Assembly: GCA_902775565.1 (NCBI GenBank)
Contig: CACYMP010000007.1
Span: 50,500 to 114,499, forward strand
DNA: 64,000 nt
Origin: Oscillospiraceae bacterium
GTDB lineage: Bacteria; Bacillota; Clostridia; Saccharofermentanales; Saccharofermentanaceae
Reading direction: 5' to 3'
In this document: positions 27,131 through 35,077 of the stretch, piece after piece
How the letters are laid out: each line of letters starts with the position of its first letter
How positions within the stretch are numbered: position 1 is the first letter of the stretch
Program-made: the position numbers and the translations under genes
The notes under the pieces: model-generated
The model's database searches: none
What the model saw: only the letters and a program-made list of their open reading frames with translations
What the model was told of the DNA's origin: nothing

Positions 27131-28267
27131 CTATCCGCCGACTCGTCCGCGCGACATCGAGATGTTCAGGATGATGCCGAAAGCCATGAAGTTGATCAGC
27201 TGAGCCGTACCTCCGAGGCTTATGAAAGGAAGCGGTATGCCCGTGATAGGCAGAAGACCTACGGACATTCCGAGATTCTCGATATAGTGGAACGCAAAGT
27301 ATCCGGCAAGACCCGTAAGACAGTAAGACGCCGCCTTTGAAGGGACCTTGGAAGCAACATAAAGACACCTGCATATGAAGAAGAACGCGAGTATGATAAC
27401 CGCCGTTGTTCCTATGAATCCCAAGTGCTCTGATACCGCCGCGAAAATGAAGTCGCTCTCTTTAACGGGCACGGTTACGTATATACCGGTCTTGTTGCCC
27501 GTAAGGCCACCCGAAGCTATCGCATACTGCGACTGCAGAAGGTTATACTCCGCCTTAGGGTCGGAGCCTTTGAATACCAGCGAGAGGATACGTTCTTTCT
27601 GATACTGCTCGAGATAGAACGTCCACATGGCGGGAACGATGATGACGACCGCTGAAGAGAACGCGAGCAGGAAGTATCTGTATTTAACGCCCCATGCGAA
27701 AAGCATGCAGACGAACGTGAACAATATAACCATCGCCGTTCCGAAGTCAGGCTGCGTAAGAATCAGAAGGAGCGGCGGCGCATATACTGCACCCATTATT
27801 CCGAAACCCTTGATGATGGTCAGCTGCTTCTTGGACATCGCCTCGAAGATCTCTGAAGCGAGCAGGATAAGACCGATCTTTGCAAGTTCGGAAGGCTGGA
27901 AGTTACCGATTACAGGGAGCTTGAGCCATGAGTCGGCGCCCCAGTATCCCGCGAGCGAATAGCCGTCGATAGGGACCAGTATGAGCAGCAGGAGCGACAC
28001 AACGTAAGTAACGCGGCCGACTGCCTTGAGCATGTGCATATCAAGAAGGCTTATGACCAGCGCAACGAAAATACCTGCAGCGGTCGCGGCTATCTGTCTG
28101 TAGTAGTTACCGGGGTAAGCGACATAACCCTTCGAAAGAACCTTCTGGAGGACATACAATCCAATGATGGTAAGGAGCATGATAGGCACGACAAGGTAAT
28201 AGTCTACCGTCTTTAAGACGGCACCGGCACGCATCCTTACAAGACCGGAGTTGTTGGTGTTATCCAT
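27131..28267 (-). CDS. rodA: SEDS cell-wall polymerase, RodA/FtsW family
   Basis: Peptidoglycan glycan polymerase in the membrane. 378 residues with about ten hydrophobic segments. The SEDS signatures are present: WLKLPVIGNFQPSELAKIG, LTQPDFGTAMVIL, the Asp-bearing loop KESDFIFAAVSEHLGFIG, and LPITGIPLPFISLGGTAQL. The wording is closer to RodA (QPDFGTA) than to FtsW, and the neighbour is lgt. The start overlaps the lgt stop by one base (TGATG). Confidence 0.9.
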   Translation of the reverse strand: MDNTNNSGLVRMRAGAVLKTVDYYLVVPIMLLTIIGLYVLQKVLSKGYVAYPGNYYRQIAATAAGIFVALVISLLDMHMLKAVGRVTYVVSLLLLILVPIDGYSLAGYWGADSWLKLPVIGNFQPSELAKIGLILLASEIFEAMSKKQLTIIKGFGIMGAVYAPPLLLILTQPDFGTAMVILFTFVCMLFAWGVKYRYFLLAFSSAVVIIVPAMWTFYLEQYQKERILSLVFKGSDPKAEYNLLQSQYAIASGGLTGNKTGIYVTVPVKESDFIFAAVSEHLGFIGTTAVIILAFFFICRCLYVASKVPSKAASYCLTGLAGYFAFHYIENLGMSVGLLPITGIPLPFISLGGTAQLINFMAFGIILNISMSRGRVGG

Positions 28268-29391
28268 CAGTCTTCTGCTTTCGAATCCTTTGTCTTGGTC
28301 TTTTCATCCTCAGACTCTTCTTCGTCATCGGATGCTTCCTCAGCGGGCTTTTCAGCCTCATCTTTTTCCTCAGCCTCAGGCTCTTTTTCTGCCTTTTCGG
28401 TTAAAGCCTTGGGCTCATCCTCAGACTCTTCTTCATCTTTAGCTTCAGTCTCAGCCTCAGAATCGGCCTTCTCAGAATCTTCAGACTCTTCTTCGCCTTC
28501 TTCCTCCTCTTCCTTTTCAGGAACGACATAGAGCTTCTCGGGGAAAGGCTTTCTCTCGAAATTCTTCAGATGTGCATAAGCGATAGCGAAAAGACCGAAG
28601 AAAACCAGGAAGAGCGAGAGAGCCTGCGAAACGCGGATCTCTGTTCCTGCGATGTAGAGCGAATCAGTCCTCAAACCTTCAATAAAGAAACGCGCTGCTC
28701 CGTAAAGCACAAAATATGCGCTTGTCGTCTCAAAAGCGTGTGTGCTCTTCTTCCTGACATTAAGGAGGACGAAGAAGATGATGAGATCAGCAATCGATTC
28801 ATAAAGGAACGTCGGGTGAACCGGCGACAGAGCTACCAGCTCGGGGCAGAATCTTGTGAGATAGGCTCTGGTGGATTCACTCCACATACCCCAGGGCATC
28901 GTTGTCGTGGTTCCGAATGCTTCCTGGTTGAAGAAGTTGCCCCAGCGACCGATTGCCTGGCCCAAAGGCAGATATACGACGCAGTAATCTGCAAGAGACG
29001 TGAAAGGAATCTTACGGATCTTACACATTATCAGAAGGCCAAGGAGACATGCGATGATGCCGCCGTATACGGCAAGGCCGCCTGCCCTTGTATCGAAAAT
29101 GCTCTGAATGTTGCCTGCATAAGTGCTCCAGTTGAAGATAACGTAGTAAGCACGTGCGCCGATTATCGCACAGGGTATGGTAACGAGCATTGTGTCGTAA
29201 ATGAGTGTATCAGGGAAATTGTTCTTTTTCGCCTGCTTAAGTGCAAGAATGATGCACAGGACCAGAGCCAGAGCGATTAGGATCCCGTACCAGTAGATCT
29301 CGAAATTTCCGATACTGAATGCGACCGGATTAACATTAAACTTTATTCCGAGGCCCGGAAACTGCACTTCTTCATGATTGATAAGATTCAT
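28267..29391 (-). CDS. lgt: Prolipoprotein diacylglyceryl transferase with long acidic tail
   Basis: Adds diacylglycerol to the lipobox cysteine of lipoproteins. The first about 280 residues are a complete Lgt: seven membrane segments, GARAYYVIFNW, the signature GRWGNFFNQEAFG near 147-159 and HPTFLYES. About 90 more residues follow, made almost only of Glu, Asp, Lys, Ser, Ala and Pro. That tail is not part of normal Lgt and should be cytoplasmic and disordered. The many lipoproteins in this window (for example 33217, 35078, 40936, 57361) are its substrates. AAGGGAGCGCAAT precedes the ATG. Confidence 0.95.
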   Translation of the reverse strand: MNLINHEEVQFPGLGIKFNVNPVAFSIGNFEIYWYGILIALALVLCIILALKQAKKNNFPDTLIYDTMLVTIPCAIIGARAYYVIFNWSTYAGNIQSIFDTRAGGLAVYGGIIACLLGLLIMCKIRKIPFTSLADYCVVYLPLGQAIGRWGNFFNQEAFGTTTTMPWGMWSESTRAYLTRFCPELVALSPVHPTFLYESIADLIIFFVLLNVRKKSTHAFETTSAYFVLYGAARFFIEGLRTDSLYIAGTEIRVSQALSLFLVFFGLFAIAYAHLKNFERKPFPEKLYVVPEKEEEEEGEEESEDSEKADSEAETEAKDEEESEDEPKALTEKAEKEPEAEEKDEAEKPAEEASDDEEESEDEKTKTKDSKAED

Positions 29392-29478
29392 ATTGCGCTC
29401 CCTTGCGTGAAAGGATTAGAATAACATTTGCATATATTACCACAAAAGAAAAAATAAAATAGGGGAATAAAAAGGTTT

Positions 29479-30033
29479 ATGGCAAAAGTTGCAATCTTCA
29501 TAGCTGACGGATCCGAAGAAGTTGAGGCTATAACGCCCGCTGACATCTTAAGACGCGCAAACATCGACTGTGACCTCATCTCGGTAATGCCCGTAAAGAC
29601 GATCAACGCTTCAAGAGGCGTAGTCATCACGGCCGACAGGCAGATAGATGAGATAGATTTCGATGATTATGATATGCTGGTCCTCCCCGGCGGGATCAAG
29701 GGGACCGAGAATCTCGGCAATACAAAGAAGCTCACTGACGCAGTCGTTAAGTTTAACGGCGAAGGCAAAGGAATTGCAGCTATCTGCGCGGCTCCCACCA
29801 TTTTTGCCAAGCTCGGGCTGCTAAACGGCAAGCATTCGACATGCAACCCCGGCTTCTGGGAAGTCCTCTCTTCAAACGGGGCCGATCTCGACAGGGATTC
29901 CAAGGCAGTCATCTGCGAAAACATCATCACCAGCCAGGCTATGGGCACCTCCGTCAACTTCGGTCTTGCCATCGTGGAATACTTCCAGGGCAAGGAATCC
30001 GCTGATGAAATGAAGGGCAAGATCTGTTTTTGA
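29479..30033 (+). CDS. DJ-1/PfpI family protein
   Basis: 184 residues, full length for DJ-1/ThiJ. It has KVAIFIADGSEEVEAITPADILRRA at the start (with conserved Glu near residue 15), LVLPGGIKGTENL near 72-84, and the nucleophile elbow AAICAAPTIFAKLG with the reactive cysteine near residue 103, then STCNPGFW. The family covers glyoxalase III/deglycase-like and stress proteins; the exact activity is not clear. It stands alone. The -35 box of the tRNA-Ser promoter overlaps its stop codon. Confidence 0.9.
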   Translation: MAKVAIFIADGSEEVEAITPADILRRANIDCDLISVMPVKTINASRGVVITADRQIDEIDFDDYDMLVLPGGIKGTENLGNTKKLTDAVVKFNGEGKGIAAICAAPTIFAKLGLLNGKHSTCNPGFWEVLSSNGADLDRDSKAVICENIITSQAMGTSVNFGLAIVEYFQGKESADEMKGKICF

Positions 30034-30057
30034 CACCCTTTTAAAAGTTGCTATAAT
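30030..30057 (+). promoter_or_regulatory. Native tRNA-Ser promoter
   Basis: TTGACA at 30030-30035 and TATAAT at 30052-30057 with a 16-base spacer. Both boxes are perfect. The expected start is a few bases before the tRNA 5' half at 30069. It now transcribes only the broken 5' half and element sequence. Confidence 0.8.
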
Positions 30058-30068
30058 ATAACGGCTAC

Positions 30069-30110
30069 GGAGACGTATCGAAGTGGTCATAACGGGGCGC
30101 ACTCGAAATG
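30069..30110 (+). pseudogene. tRNA-Ser(CGA) 5' half, split by integration
   Basis: 42 bases identical to the first 42 bases of the complete tRNA at 30278 except one position (C for T in the acceptor stem). It holds the acceptor strand GGAGACG, the D arm and the anticodon stem up to CTCGAAATG, then stops. The matching 3' half, ending CGTCTCCGCCA, is at 37924-37981. GGAGACG pairs exactly with CGTCTCC, whereas it would mispair with the CATCTCC of the complete copy, so the two distant halves belong together. Confidence 0.88.
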
Positions 30111-30190
30111 TGATTGCCTCTTTTTGGCTTAAAGAACATGGCTCAATAAAATAAGCACTTTGCGAGATTGTTGCGGCTTCGTTCTTATGA

Positions 30191-30221
30191 ATATCGCTCC
30201 AATAACGCTCCATATCGCTCC
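30191..30221 (+). repeat. Direct repeats ATATCGCTCC near attL
   Basis: ATATCGCTCC at 30191-30200 and 30212-30221, with a degenerate TAACGCTCC at 30203-30211; a further exact copy lies at 30546-30555 just after the integrase stop. Short direct repeats on either side of the integrase gene end and close to the core look like arm-type integrase sites. A TTCGCTCCA-like copy is inside the gene at 37087-37668, near the other end. Confidence 0.5.
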
Positions 30222-30223
30222 GG

Positions 30224-30252
30224 TTGACGGATCGGATGGCGTTCAGTATTAT
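30224..30252 (+). promoter_or_regulatory. Element-borne promoter of complete tRNA-Ser
   Basis: TTGACG at 30224-30229 and TATTAT at 30247-30252, spacer 17. It lies wholly within element sequence and would start transcription about 20 bases before the complete tRNA-Ser. Confidence 0.65.
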
Positions 30253-30277
30253 GCGATCGTAGCTTGCTTTTTGGCAG

Positions 30278-30368
30278 GGAGATGTATCGAAGTGGTCATA
30301 ACGGGGCGCACTCGAAATGCGTTTATCGGGCAACCGATACGTGGGTTCGAATCCCACCATCTCCGCCA
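30278..30368 (+). tRNA. tRNA-Ser (anticodon CGA), carried by the element
   Basis: Complete 91-base class II tRNA with encoded CCA. Acceptor GGAGATG pairs with CATCTCC, anticodon loop CTCGAAA gives CGA (codon TCG), long variable arm ATCGG/CCGAT, T arm GTGGG/CCCAC with TTCGAAT, G discriminator. It differs from the split native gene only by paired changes in acceptor and variable arms, so both versions fold. Own promoter and terminator surround it. It probably restores the function lost by insertion. Confidence 0.93.
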
Positions 30369-30371
30369 CAG

Positions 30372-30405
30372 ATGCCTGTAAACATTGCGTTTGCAGGCAT
30401 TTTTA
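30372..30405 (+). terminator. Terminator of the element tRNA-Ser
   Basis: ATGCCTGTAAAC (30372-30383) pairs with GTTTGCAGGCAT (30389-30400), one G-T pair, loop of 5, followed by TTTTATTT. It differs from the native tRNA terminator found at 43576. Confidence 0.85.
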
Positions 30406-30566
30406 TTTCTTGGAGAATGCCGATTTTTCATTCTTCTCGTTTCATGAAAAACGGGCAAGGCAAGTGATTTTGTAACCCTCTCCCGTTCAAACCCTCGTCT
30501 TTATTATCTTTCCGGGTTTGAACGTTCAGAAACCGAAACACCGGAATATCGCTCCAAAAATTAAAT

Positions 30567-31805
30567 CTATGCAAGACATTTCGCGTTTCCTGCTTCTCCA
30601 GAGTCCTTGTGTTTATTGACTTTCCAGGGACTCGAGAAGTCTGTGTCAGGCAGTGCCAGAGTTCGCTCCATAGCCATGGAAGACGCTATCTTTGCAGAGA
30701 AGTCAAGATGTGTGTATATGTTGGCCGTAGTGCTGAAATCACTGTGGCCCAGCCATTCCTGCACACTCTTAAGCGGTACTCCGCTCGCTACCAACAGGCT
30801 TGCACAACTGTGCCTGAGATCGTGAAAACGTATCTTCTCAAGACCATGCTTGGCCAGAAACTTCGGAAACTGACAGCTAAGATAATCCGGACGAATCAGA
30901 TTTCCCATTTCATCCACGAAAATATACCCGTCAAAATCGTAGTTGTAGCAACTGCCACAGATGCGTTTATTCTCTTCCTGCGCACGCTTTACTTCTGCGA
31001 AATACTCACGGAACTTCCCGACAAGCGGAAGGGTTCTGGAACTTGACTTAGTCTTGCCTGAATCCTGGCGGATCAATACATTTTTCCCGTCAATGTTCGT
31101 TTCTACAATCGTATGTTTAACTGTCAAGGTGCAATTGTCAAAGTCTACAGCGTCCCATTTGAGCCCTAAGACCTCTCCCCGCCTCAATCCATAGAAAGCT
31201 GCGGTAAGGACAGGCAGCTCGAATTTGGTGCCTCTGACGGCCTCAAAAACGCATTCCAGTTTTTCTCCGTTGAGAAAGTTATGTTCGTATGCGTTCTTTC
31301 GGGGTCTGTCGACTCTGGCTGCCGGATTGTCATTTACGAGTCCTATCTTGTAGGCATACTTCAAAGCTTCATGGATAATAGCATGCTCCCTTATTACAGA
31401 GTTAGGCTTTATCCTCTTAAGCTCTTCAATGTAAAATGCCTGTATGTCGGCCGGTTTCACATCCATAAGTGTTCTTTGAAACTTCACAAAATAAGGAATG
31501 ATCTTCTTTTCAACGACGCTCTTATAAGATGCAAACGTTGTTGGTTTTATCCTTATCCTGACTATCTCAAGCCACTTGCTCAGGTAATCTGTAAAAAGCA
31601 TATCGGAATGCATCGAGTTTACGCATGTGGGTGTGAAGAACTCTGCACGGTATTTCTGCAGCATCTCTTCTGCCTTACGCAGATTGCCCGATACAACCTT
31701 AAGTCCGGTCGAAAAGGTCTTGAAGTGCCTCTTTCCATCAGGGTCGTAATAGCTCAATACGACATAATAATATCCGTTTCTCTTTGTCAGGTGTCCTGCT
31801 ACCAT
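30567..31805 (-). CDS. Tyrosine recombinase/integrase of element 1
   Basis: 412 residues. N-terminal AP2-like arm-binding part (MVAGHLTKRNGYYYVVLSYY), SAM-like core-binding part at about 75-165 (MLFTDYLSKWLEIV), then the catalytic domain with Arg in YGLRRGEVLGLKWD, HDLRHSCASLLVASG, WLGHSDFSTTANIYTHLD, so Arg, His-x-x-Arg, His and Tyr are all there. A longer frame reaches 31871, but the ATG at 31805 has AAGGAGGAAAAACA and is family-like. It lies near the left attachment site and reads towards it, the usual place for the enzyme that inserted the element. Confidence 0.93.
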   Translation of the reverse strand: MVAGHLTKRNGYYYVVLSYYDPDGKRHFKTFSTGLKVVSGNLRKAEEMLQKYRAEFFTPTCVNSMHSDMLFTDYLSKWLEIVRIRIKPTTFASYKSVVEKKIIPYFVKFQRTLMDVKPADIQAFYIEELKRIKPNSVIREHAIIHEALKYAYKIGLVNDNPAARVDRPRKNAYEHNFLNGEKLECVFEAVRGTKFELPVLTAAFYGLRRGEVLGLKWDAVDFDNCTLTVKHTIVETNIDGKNVLIRQDSGKTKSSSRTLPLVGKFREYFAEVKRAQEENKRICGSCYNYDFDGYIFVDEMGNLIRPDYLSCQFPKFLAKHGLEKIRFHDLRHSCASLLVASGVPLKSVQEWLGHSDFSTTANIYTHLDFSAKIASSMAMERTLALPDTDFSSPWKVNKHKDSGEAGNAKCLA

Positions 31806-31917
31806 TGTTTTTCCTCCTTGTAGTTGGTTGTAAGCAGAACAACCCGTCCTTGAGATTAAGTATAAGAGCATTTCATAGCGAAATACAATAACGAAAACTC
31901 AAAGGACGGGCCGGCCT

Positions 31918-32151
31918 TCATGCGGCGTTAAGCATATACCCGATAACGCTGACCTTCGGGATCCTGTATGAATTCCCAACCTTTACCGCTTTGATCGAAC
32001 CGTTGTTTATCAGCTCATAGGCAAGTTGCCTGCTGATTTTAAGCATCTTCTGAAGCTGGAAAACTGATACGATATCAGGATAATCCGTAAACATTACCTG
32101 GTAGCATACAAGCAGACTGTCAGGCAGAAAGGTTATTTCAGAGGATTTCAT
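31918..32151 (-). CDS. Xis-like helix-turn-helix protein
   Basis: 77 residues from the ATG at 32151, which has GAGGAGG 9 bases upstream. The C-terminal part DIVSVFQLQKMLKISRQLAY followed by ELINNGSIKAVKVGNSYRIP is the excisionase-type winged helix (HTH_17). It lies 112 bases before the integrase and overlaps the previous gene by 14 bases. Likely directs excision or regulates the integrase. Confidence 0.75.
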   Translation of the reverse strand: MKSSEITFLPDSLLVCYQVMFTDYPDIVSVFQLQKMLKISRQLAYELINNGSIKAVKVGNSYRIPKVSVIGYMLNAA

Positions 32152-32473
32152 AAGGAACATCCTCCTCTTCGTTCGTATCTGCAGACACAAGAAACACTCT
32201 GCCATCTTCGATCTTTTTGTACTCCAACAGAACGTTTTCTCCTGGAGCCCGCTCGTAGAATCCGAGATACTTTTGCCACCAATAAACAGGCGCTAATATC
32301 TTTCTTCCATCAGAGAAAGTCAGGAATACCCTAAGTGTTCCTTTTTTCCTTGATTCAGCCATGAGATCGATAACAGCTTTATAGATACCAGGAACTCTGT
32401 TGTACTCATAAAAGCTCGTGTCGATGCCTCGTTCTCTCATTTCATCGCAGCCGATAATACATGTGTTAGACAT
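32138..32473 (-). CDS. Hypothetical element protein, 111 residues
   Basis: I do not recognise a family. The start at 32473 (MSNTCIIGCDEMRERG) has AGGAGG 7 bases upstream. The middle reads like a small beta barrel: TLRVFLTFSDGRKILAPVYW, with LLEYKKIEDGRVFLVSA later. It is coupled to the Xis-like gene by a 14-base overlap, so it belongs to the element's core and may help in integration or its control. No membrane segment or signal. Confidence 0.65.
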   Translation of the reverse strand: MSNTCIIGCDEMRERGIDTSFYEYNRVPGIYKAVIDLMAESRKKGTLRVFLTFSDGRKILAPVYWWQKYLGFYERAPGENVLLEYKKIEDGRVFLVSADTNEEEDVPYEIL

Positions 32474-32972
32474 AAAAATGCCTCCTAAATTAATATTCAT
32501 GCCGGGCTAAGAAGAGTAATCTTCAAAACTGCAGTCATGTAAATGAGAACAAATCCCCTATATAGCGATGCAGTTCGGATGAAATAAGCGGTATAGATTG
32601 TCAAAGGTCGTGGCTTTTGTTAACGCCTGTTCCCTGCAGCTAAGCAGGGATACTGTTCTTTATCCGAACGGAATACCGTGACGGATCCTGACATATAATC
32701 CAATCGGAAGCCCGAATGAATTAACTCTTTATTTCTTTGTGTACTTTTAATCTTTGCTTACCTGTTTAATTATTTCTCTTTTTAGCTTAGCTAATAATTA
32801 AATAATTACTTATATGTGCGGCAAGTTTGCAGATAACGCACACTGACTTATTCCTTTCACGAATTTACATTAAAAATGATAAAAGGCAAACAATCGTTTG
32901 TCAAACGATAATAGTCCCATTAATGTGCCTGATAAGCTAACCCGCCTAAATTCTACTAAAAACCTAATTGAT

Positions 32973-33046
32973 CTTCGGAACGGAGTAGCAAGCAACGTAT
33001 TCGTGTACCACAAATACGGAAACTTGTCAGGGCGACCCTGAACCCC
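32973..33046 (+). repeat. Two-hairpin repeat, copy 1
   Basis: Order: CTTCGGAACGG, TAGCAAGCAACG, first hairpin GTATTCGTG-TAC-CACAAATAC (one mismatch), AAACTTG, second hairpin TCAGGG-CGA-CCCTGA, then ACCCC. Three more copies lie at 36866, 36997 and 41778. Loop and stem bases vary while pairing is kept. Confidence 0.8.
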
Positions 33047-33055
33047 AAATAAAAA

Positions 33056-33073
33056 CCCGAGATTACTCTCGGG
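33056..33073 (-). terminator. Terminator behind the lipoprotein gene
   Basis: CCCGAGA (33056-33062) pairs with TCTCGGG (33067-33073) around TTAC; on the minus strand five T follow. It would end the minus-strand lipoprotein transcript; the plus side has a weaker T tract. Confidence 0.75.
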
Positions 33074-33216
33074 CTTTAGTCGGTTTTATTCCTGATATAA
33101 CACGCCAACTTCAGCCCGACAAACCCGAATTTGTCTACATCTTAACTTTCTCATATACTGTTTGAATATCTTCCTTCGCCCCTTCAAATCTCGGTCATGC
33201 GTCTATTCCGATTTGC

Positions 33217-34371
33217 TTATTGGTCATCCTGTATCCTAAGGTGTCCCGTGTAGTACAATACGCTTGAACCATATCTGTTTCCATCGTACCAACCGTAACC
33301 AAGGTCTTTACCGACATTTTTATCGAGCCATTCCACGATTGCTTTTTCTGTTTCGTTCGTGTATCTTACTTCTCCTCCATACGAAGGAAATCCGTCGGTA
33401 TAAAGGATCTGGCAGGGCATATCGGGAATTTCAGCACGAACTTCTTTGCCTGTCGAAGCCTCACAGTTTAAGCGAACAGTTCCGTATCCTTCGACCCATG
33501 CATTCAAATGCTTGTGCGGAGTAGTGTAATAGTCCGGAAGTTCCAGCCACATGGCCGGACGTACTCCACTGTTGCCGAGTTCTTCCATACTTGTACATCC
33601 TTTGACACGGTCAACAAAGATACCGTAGTTGCTGACAGGAGTGTCTCCACAGTAATAAGTGATGCATAAAGCATGCTTGGGAGAAAAACCGGTTGTCCTG
33701 AGCCACCATACGAAAGTGGTGGCGTTTGTTTCCTTATCTTGCGCCTGACAGAATAGTGTTCCGTCACAGCTGACGTTTTTTGTTGAAGTAAAGTACTTAT
33801 TAAATTCTGCTATGCTGAGAAGGAATACGTTGTCCGTAGTCGGGTTGCCCTGTGACGTTTCGTATTCCGGATTTTTATCGGCCGTAACGTTTGTCTTTAC
33901 GATGCAGCTTTTATCTTCTTCATCAAATGCAGACTCAAAAAAGTCTTCGTTAAGCCACTTGCGCAAGGAACAGGTTTCCCAGGTAACATCTGCTTTTTTA
34001 TTGTTATATGGTTTACATGCAAGTGCGTATCTGCTGAGAACAAGGACTTTGTTTCCTTCTCTGGCAAGAACGATCCATTCGATATCCTCTTTGCCGTTGG
34101 ATTCTTTATTGTCCTGCTCATACTTTCCAAACTCGATGATGTCGCCGGGACGGTATTTGAAGCCCTGATTCTCCACCTTCATGGAAGTTCCTTCGGTCGC
34201 CGTGACGGCTTCTGCAGTCACATCAGTTGCGGCGGTTATCACCGGCTTTGCAGTTGTAGTCTCTGATTCGGATTGTGTTGTTCCGGACTGACTGCCATTG
34301 CATCCGACAGCACAAACGATCAGCGAAAAGCCGATCAAAGAGCTAAGAATTCTATGAATTGATCTTTTCAT
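33217..34371 (-). CDS. Lipoprotein with DUF6273 domain
   Basis: 384 residues. Lipoprotein signal MKRSIHRILSSLIGFSLIVC with lipobox VCAVGC, then a Thr/Ser/Glu-rich spacer to about 75. The middle (about 80-290) is a DUF6273-type domain, recognisable by IEFGKYEQD, ITWIVL-like EWIVLAREGNKVLVLS, CSLRKWLNEDFFESAFDEED, LLSIAEFNKYF and the end NSGVRPAMWLEL. Function of the domain is unknown; it occurs on surface proteins of gut Firmicutes. The ATG at 34371 has GGGGAG upstream; a longer frame lacks this. Cargo of element 1. Confidence 0.8.
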   Translation of the reverse strand: MKRSIHRILSSLIGFSLIVCAVGCNGSQSGTTQSESETTTAKPVITAATDVTAEAVTATEGTSMKVENQGFKYRPGDIIEFGKYEQDNKESNGKEDIEWIVLAREGNKVLVLSRYALACKPYNNKKADVTWETCSLRKWLNEDFFESAFDEEDKSCIVKTNVTADKNPEYETSQGNPTTDNVFLLSIAEFNKYFTSTKNVSCDGTLFCQAQDKETNATTFVWWLRTTGFSPKHALCITYYCGDTPVSNYGIFVDRVKGCTSMEELGNSGVRPAMWLELPDYYTTPHKHLNAWVEGYGTVRLNCEASTGKEVRAEIPDMPCQILYTDGFPSYGGEVRYTNETEKAIVEWLDKNVGKDLGYGWYDGNRYGSSVLYYTGHLRIQDDQ

Positions 34372-34589
34372 ACAGATCTCCCCTGATGCAAAAAAGCTCC
34401 TAATCAGATAAATATTATCAGACAGGCACAATCTTCGAAATCTCCAAGACAGGTATTTTTGTATGAAAGAGTTAACCTCAGAAGATCGGAATAGCGGTCT
34501 TCACAACCCTTTTTCCCGCTGATTACTTTTTCTCTCGTGGTTCTCTTTTTTCATGATTTTGTTGTCTATACTGCTTATTTTATGTTCCA

Positions 34590-35021
34590 TCATATATTAT
34601 CTATGTACCAATCAATATCCAATTCAGCCCTGACTTTCGAGCAAAAGTCGATTACTTTCATCGAAGGTGATATACAAGGTTTTTCATGCTCACAACAAAT
34701 GCTGGGTACAACTTCCAAAGTAAAAGTCACTTCAAAACGTTCACGTATCTCATTAAGCAGATCGATCCTCGGAATCAGTGGTTCTATAGTTTTTTCCATC
34801 TGATTGCTGATGATCACGTCATATTCTTCGCAACGACATCCATCCCAGCAAGAACATGAATACTTATATCCTGTATCGACCTTCAGGCCGTCTTTCAGAT
34901 AATATCTGGGTTCGCCGGAGCGAAATGTTTTTACCGGTTGAATGCCAAGTATTGATGTGATCTCATCCGGATCAAACTCCCCTGTGATAGAGAAATATGT
35001 ATAGCATGTTGTTTTCTTCAT
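34590..35021 (-). CDS. DUF4279 domain protein
   Basis: 143 residues. The opening TCYTYFSITGEFDPDEITSI followed by LGIQPVKTFRSGEP is typical of DUF4279, small cytoplasmic proteins found among immunity-like genes in polymorphic toxin regions. Here CSCWDGCRCEE adds several cysteines, and CCEHEKPC comes later, so metal binding is possible. No toxin gene is next to it: neighbours are two lipoprotein genes. Role as immunity protein is only a guess. Confidence 0.7.
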   Translation of the reverse strand: MKKTTCYTYFSITGEFDPDEITSILGIQPVKTFRSGEPRYYLKDGLKVDTGYKYSCSCWDGCRCEEYDVIISNQMEKTIEPLIPRIDLLNEIRERFEVTFTLEVVPSICCEHEKPCISPSMKVIDFCSKVRAELDIDWYIDNI

Positions 35022-35077
35022 TTTTATTATTTTCCCGTTTATAATCCTGCTGATTTCATAAACTAAACGTCAATTGT

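Larger units (their letters stand above)
32474..33216. other. 743-base intergenic region in element 1
   Basis: No credible gene. It is AT-rich at 32720-32860. It holds a short palindrome ATCGTTT-GTC-AAACGAT at 32893-32909 that could be an operator, one copy of the two-hairpin repeat at 32973-33046, and a terminator at 33056-33073. Its length and structure suggest a control or transfer-origin region. Confidence 0.55.

Noticed and set aside
28570..29280. 236-codon frame opposite lgt, and the long Ser-rich frame opposite its tail
   Set aside because: Shadows of lgt; the low-complexity Ser run is the complement of Glu/Asp codons.
30069..30368. Simple tandem duplication of tRNA-Ser
   Set aside because: The first copy stops exactly at the anticodon core and its matching 3' half lies at 37924, beyond the second copy; a duplication does not explain this.
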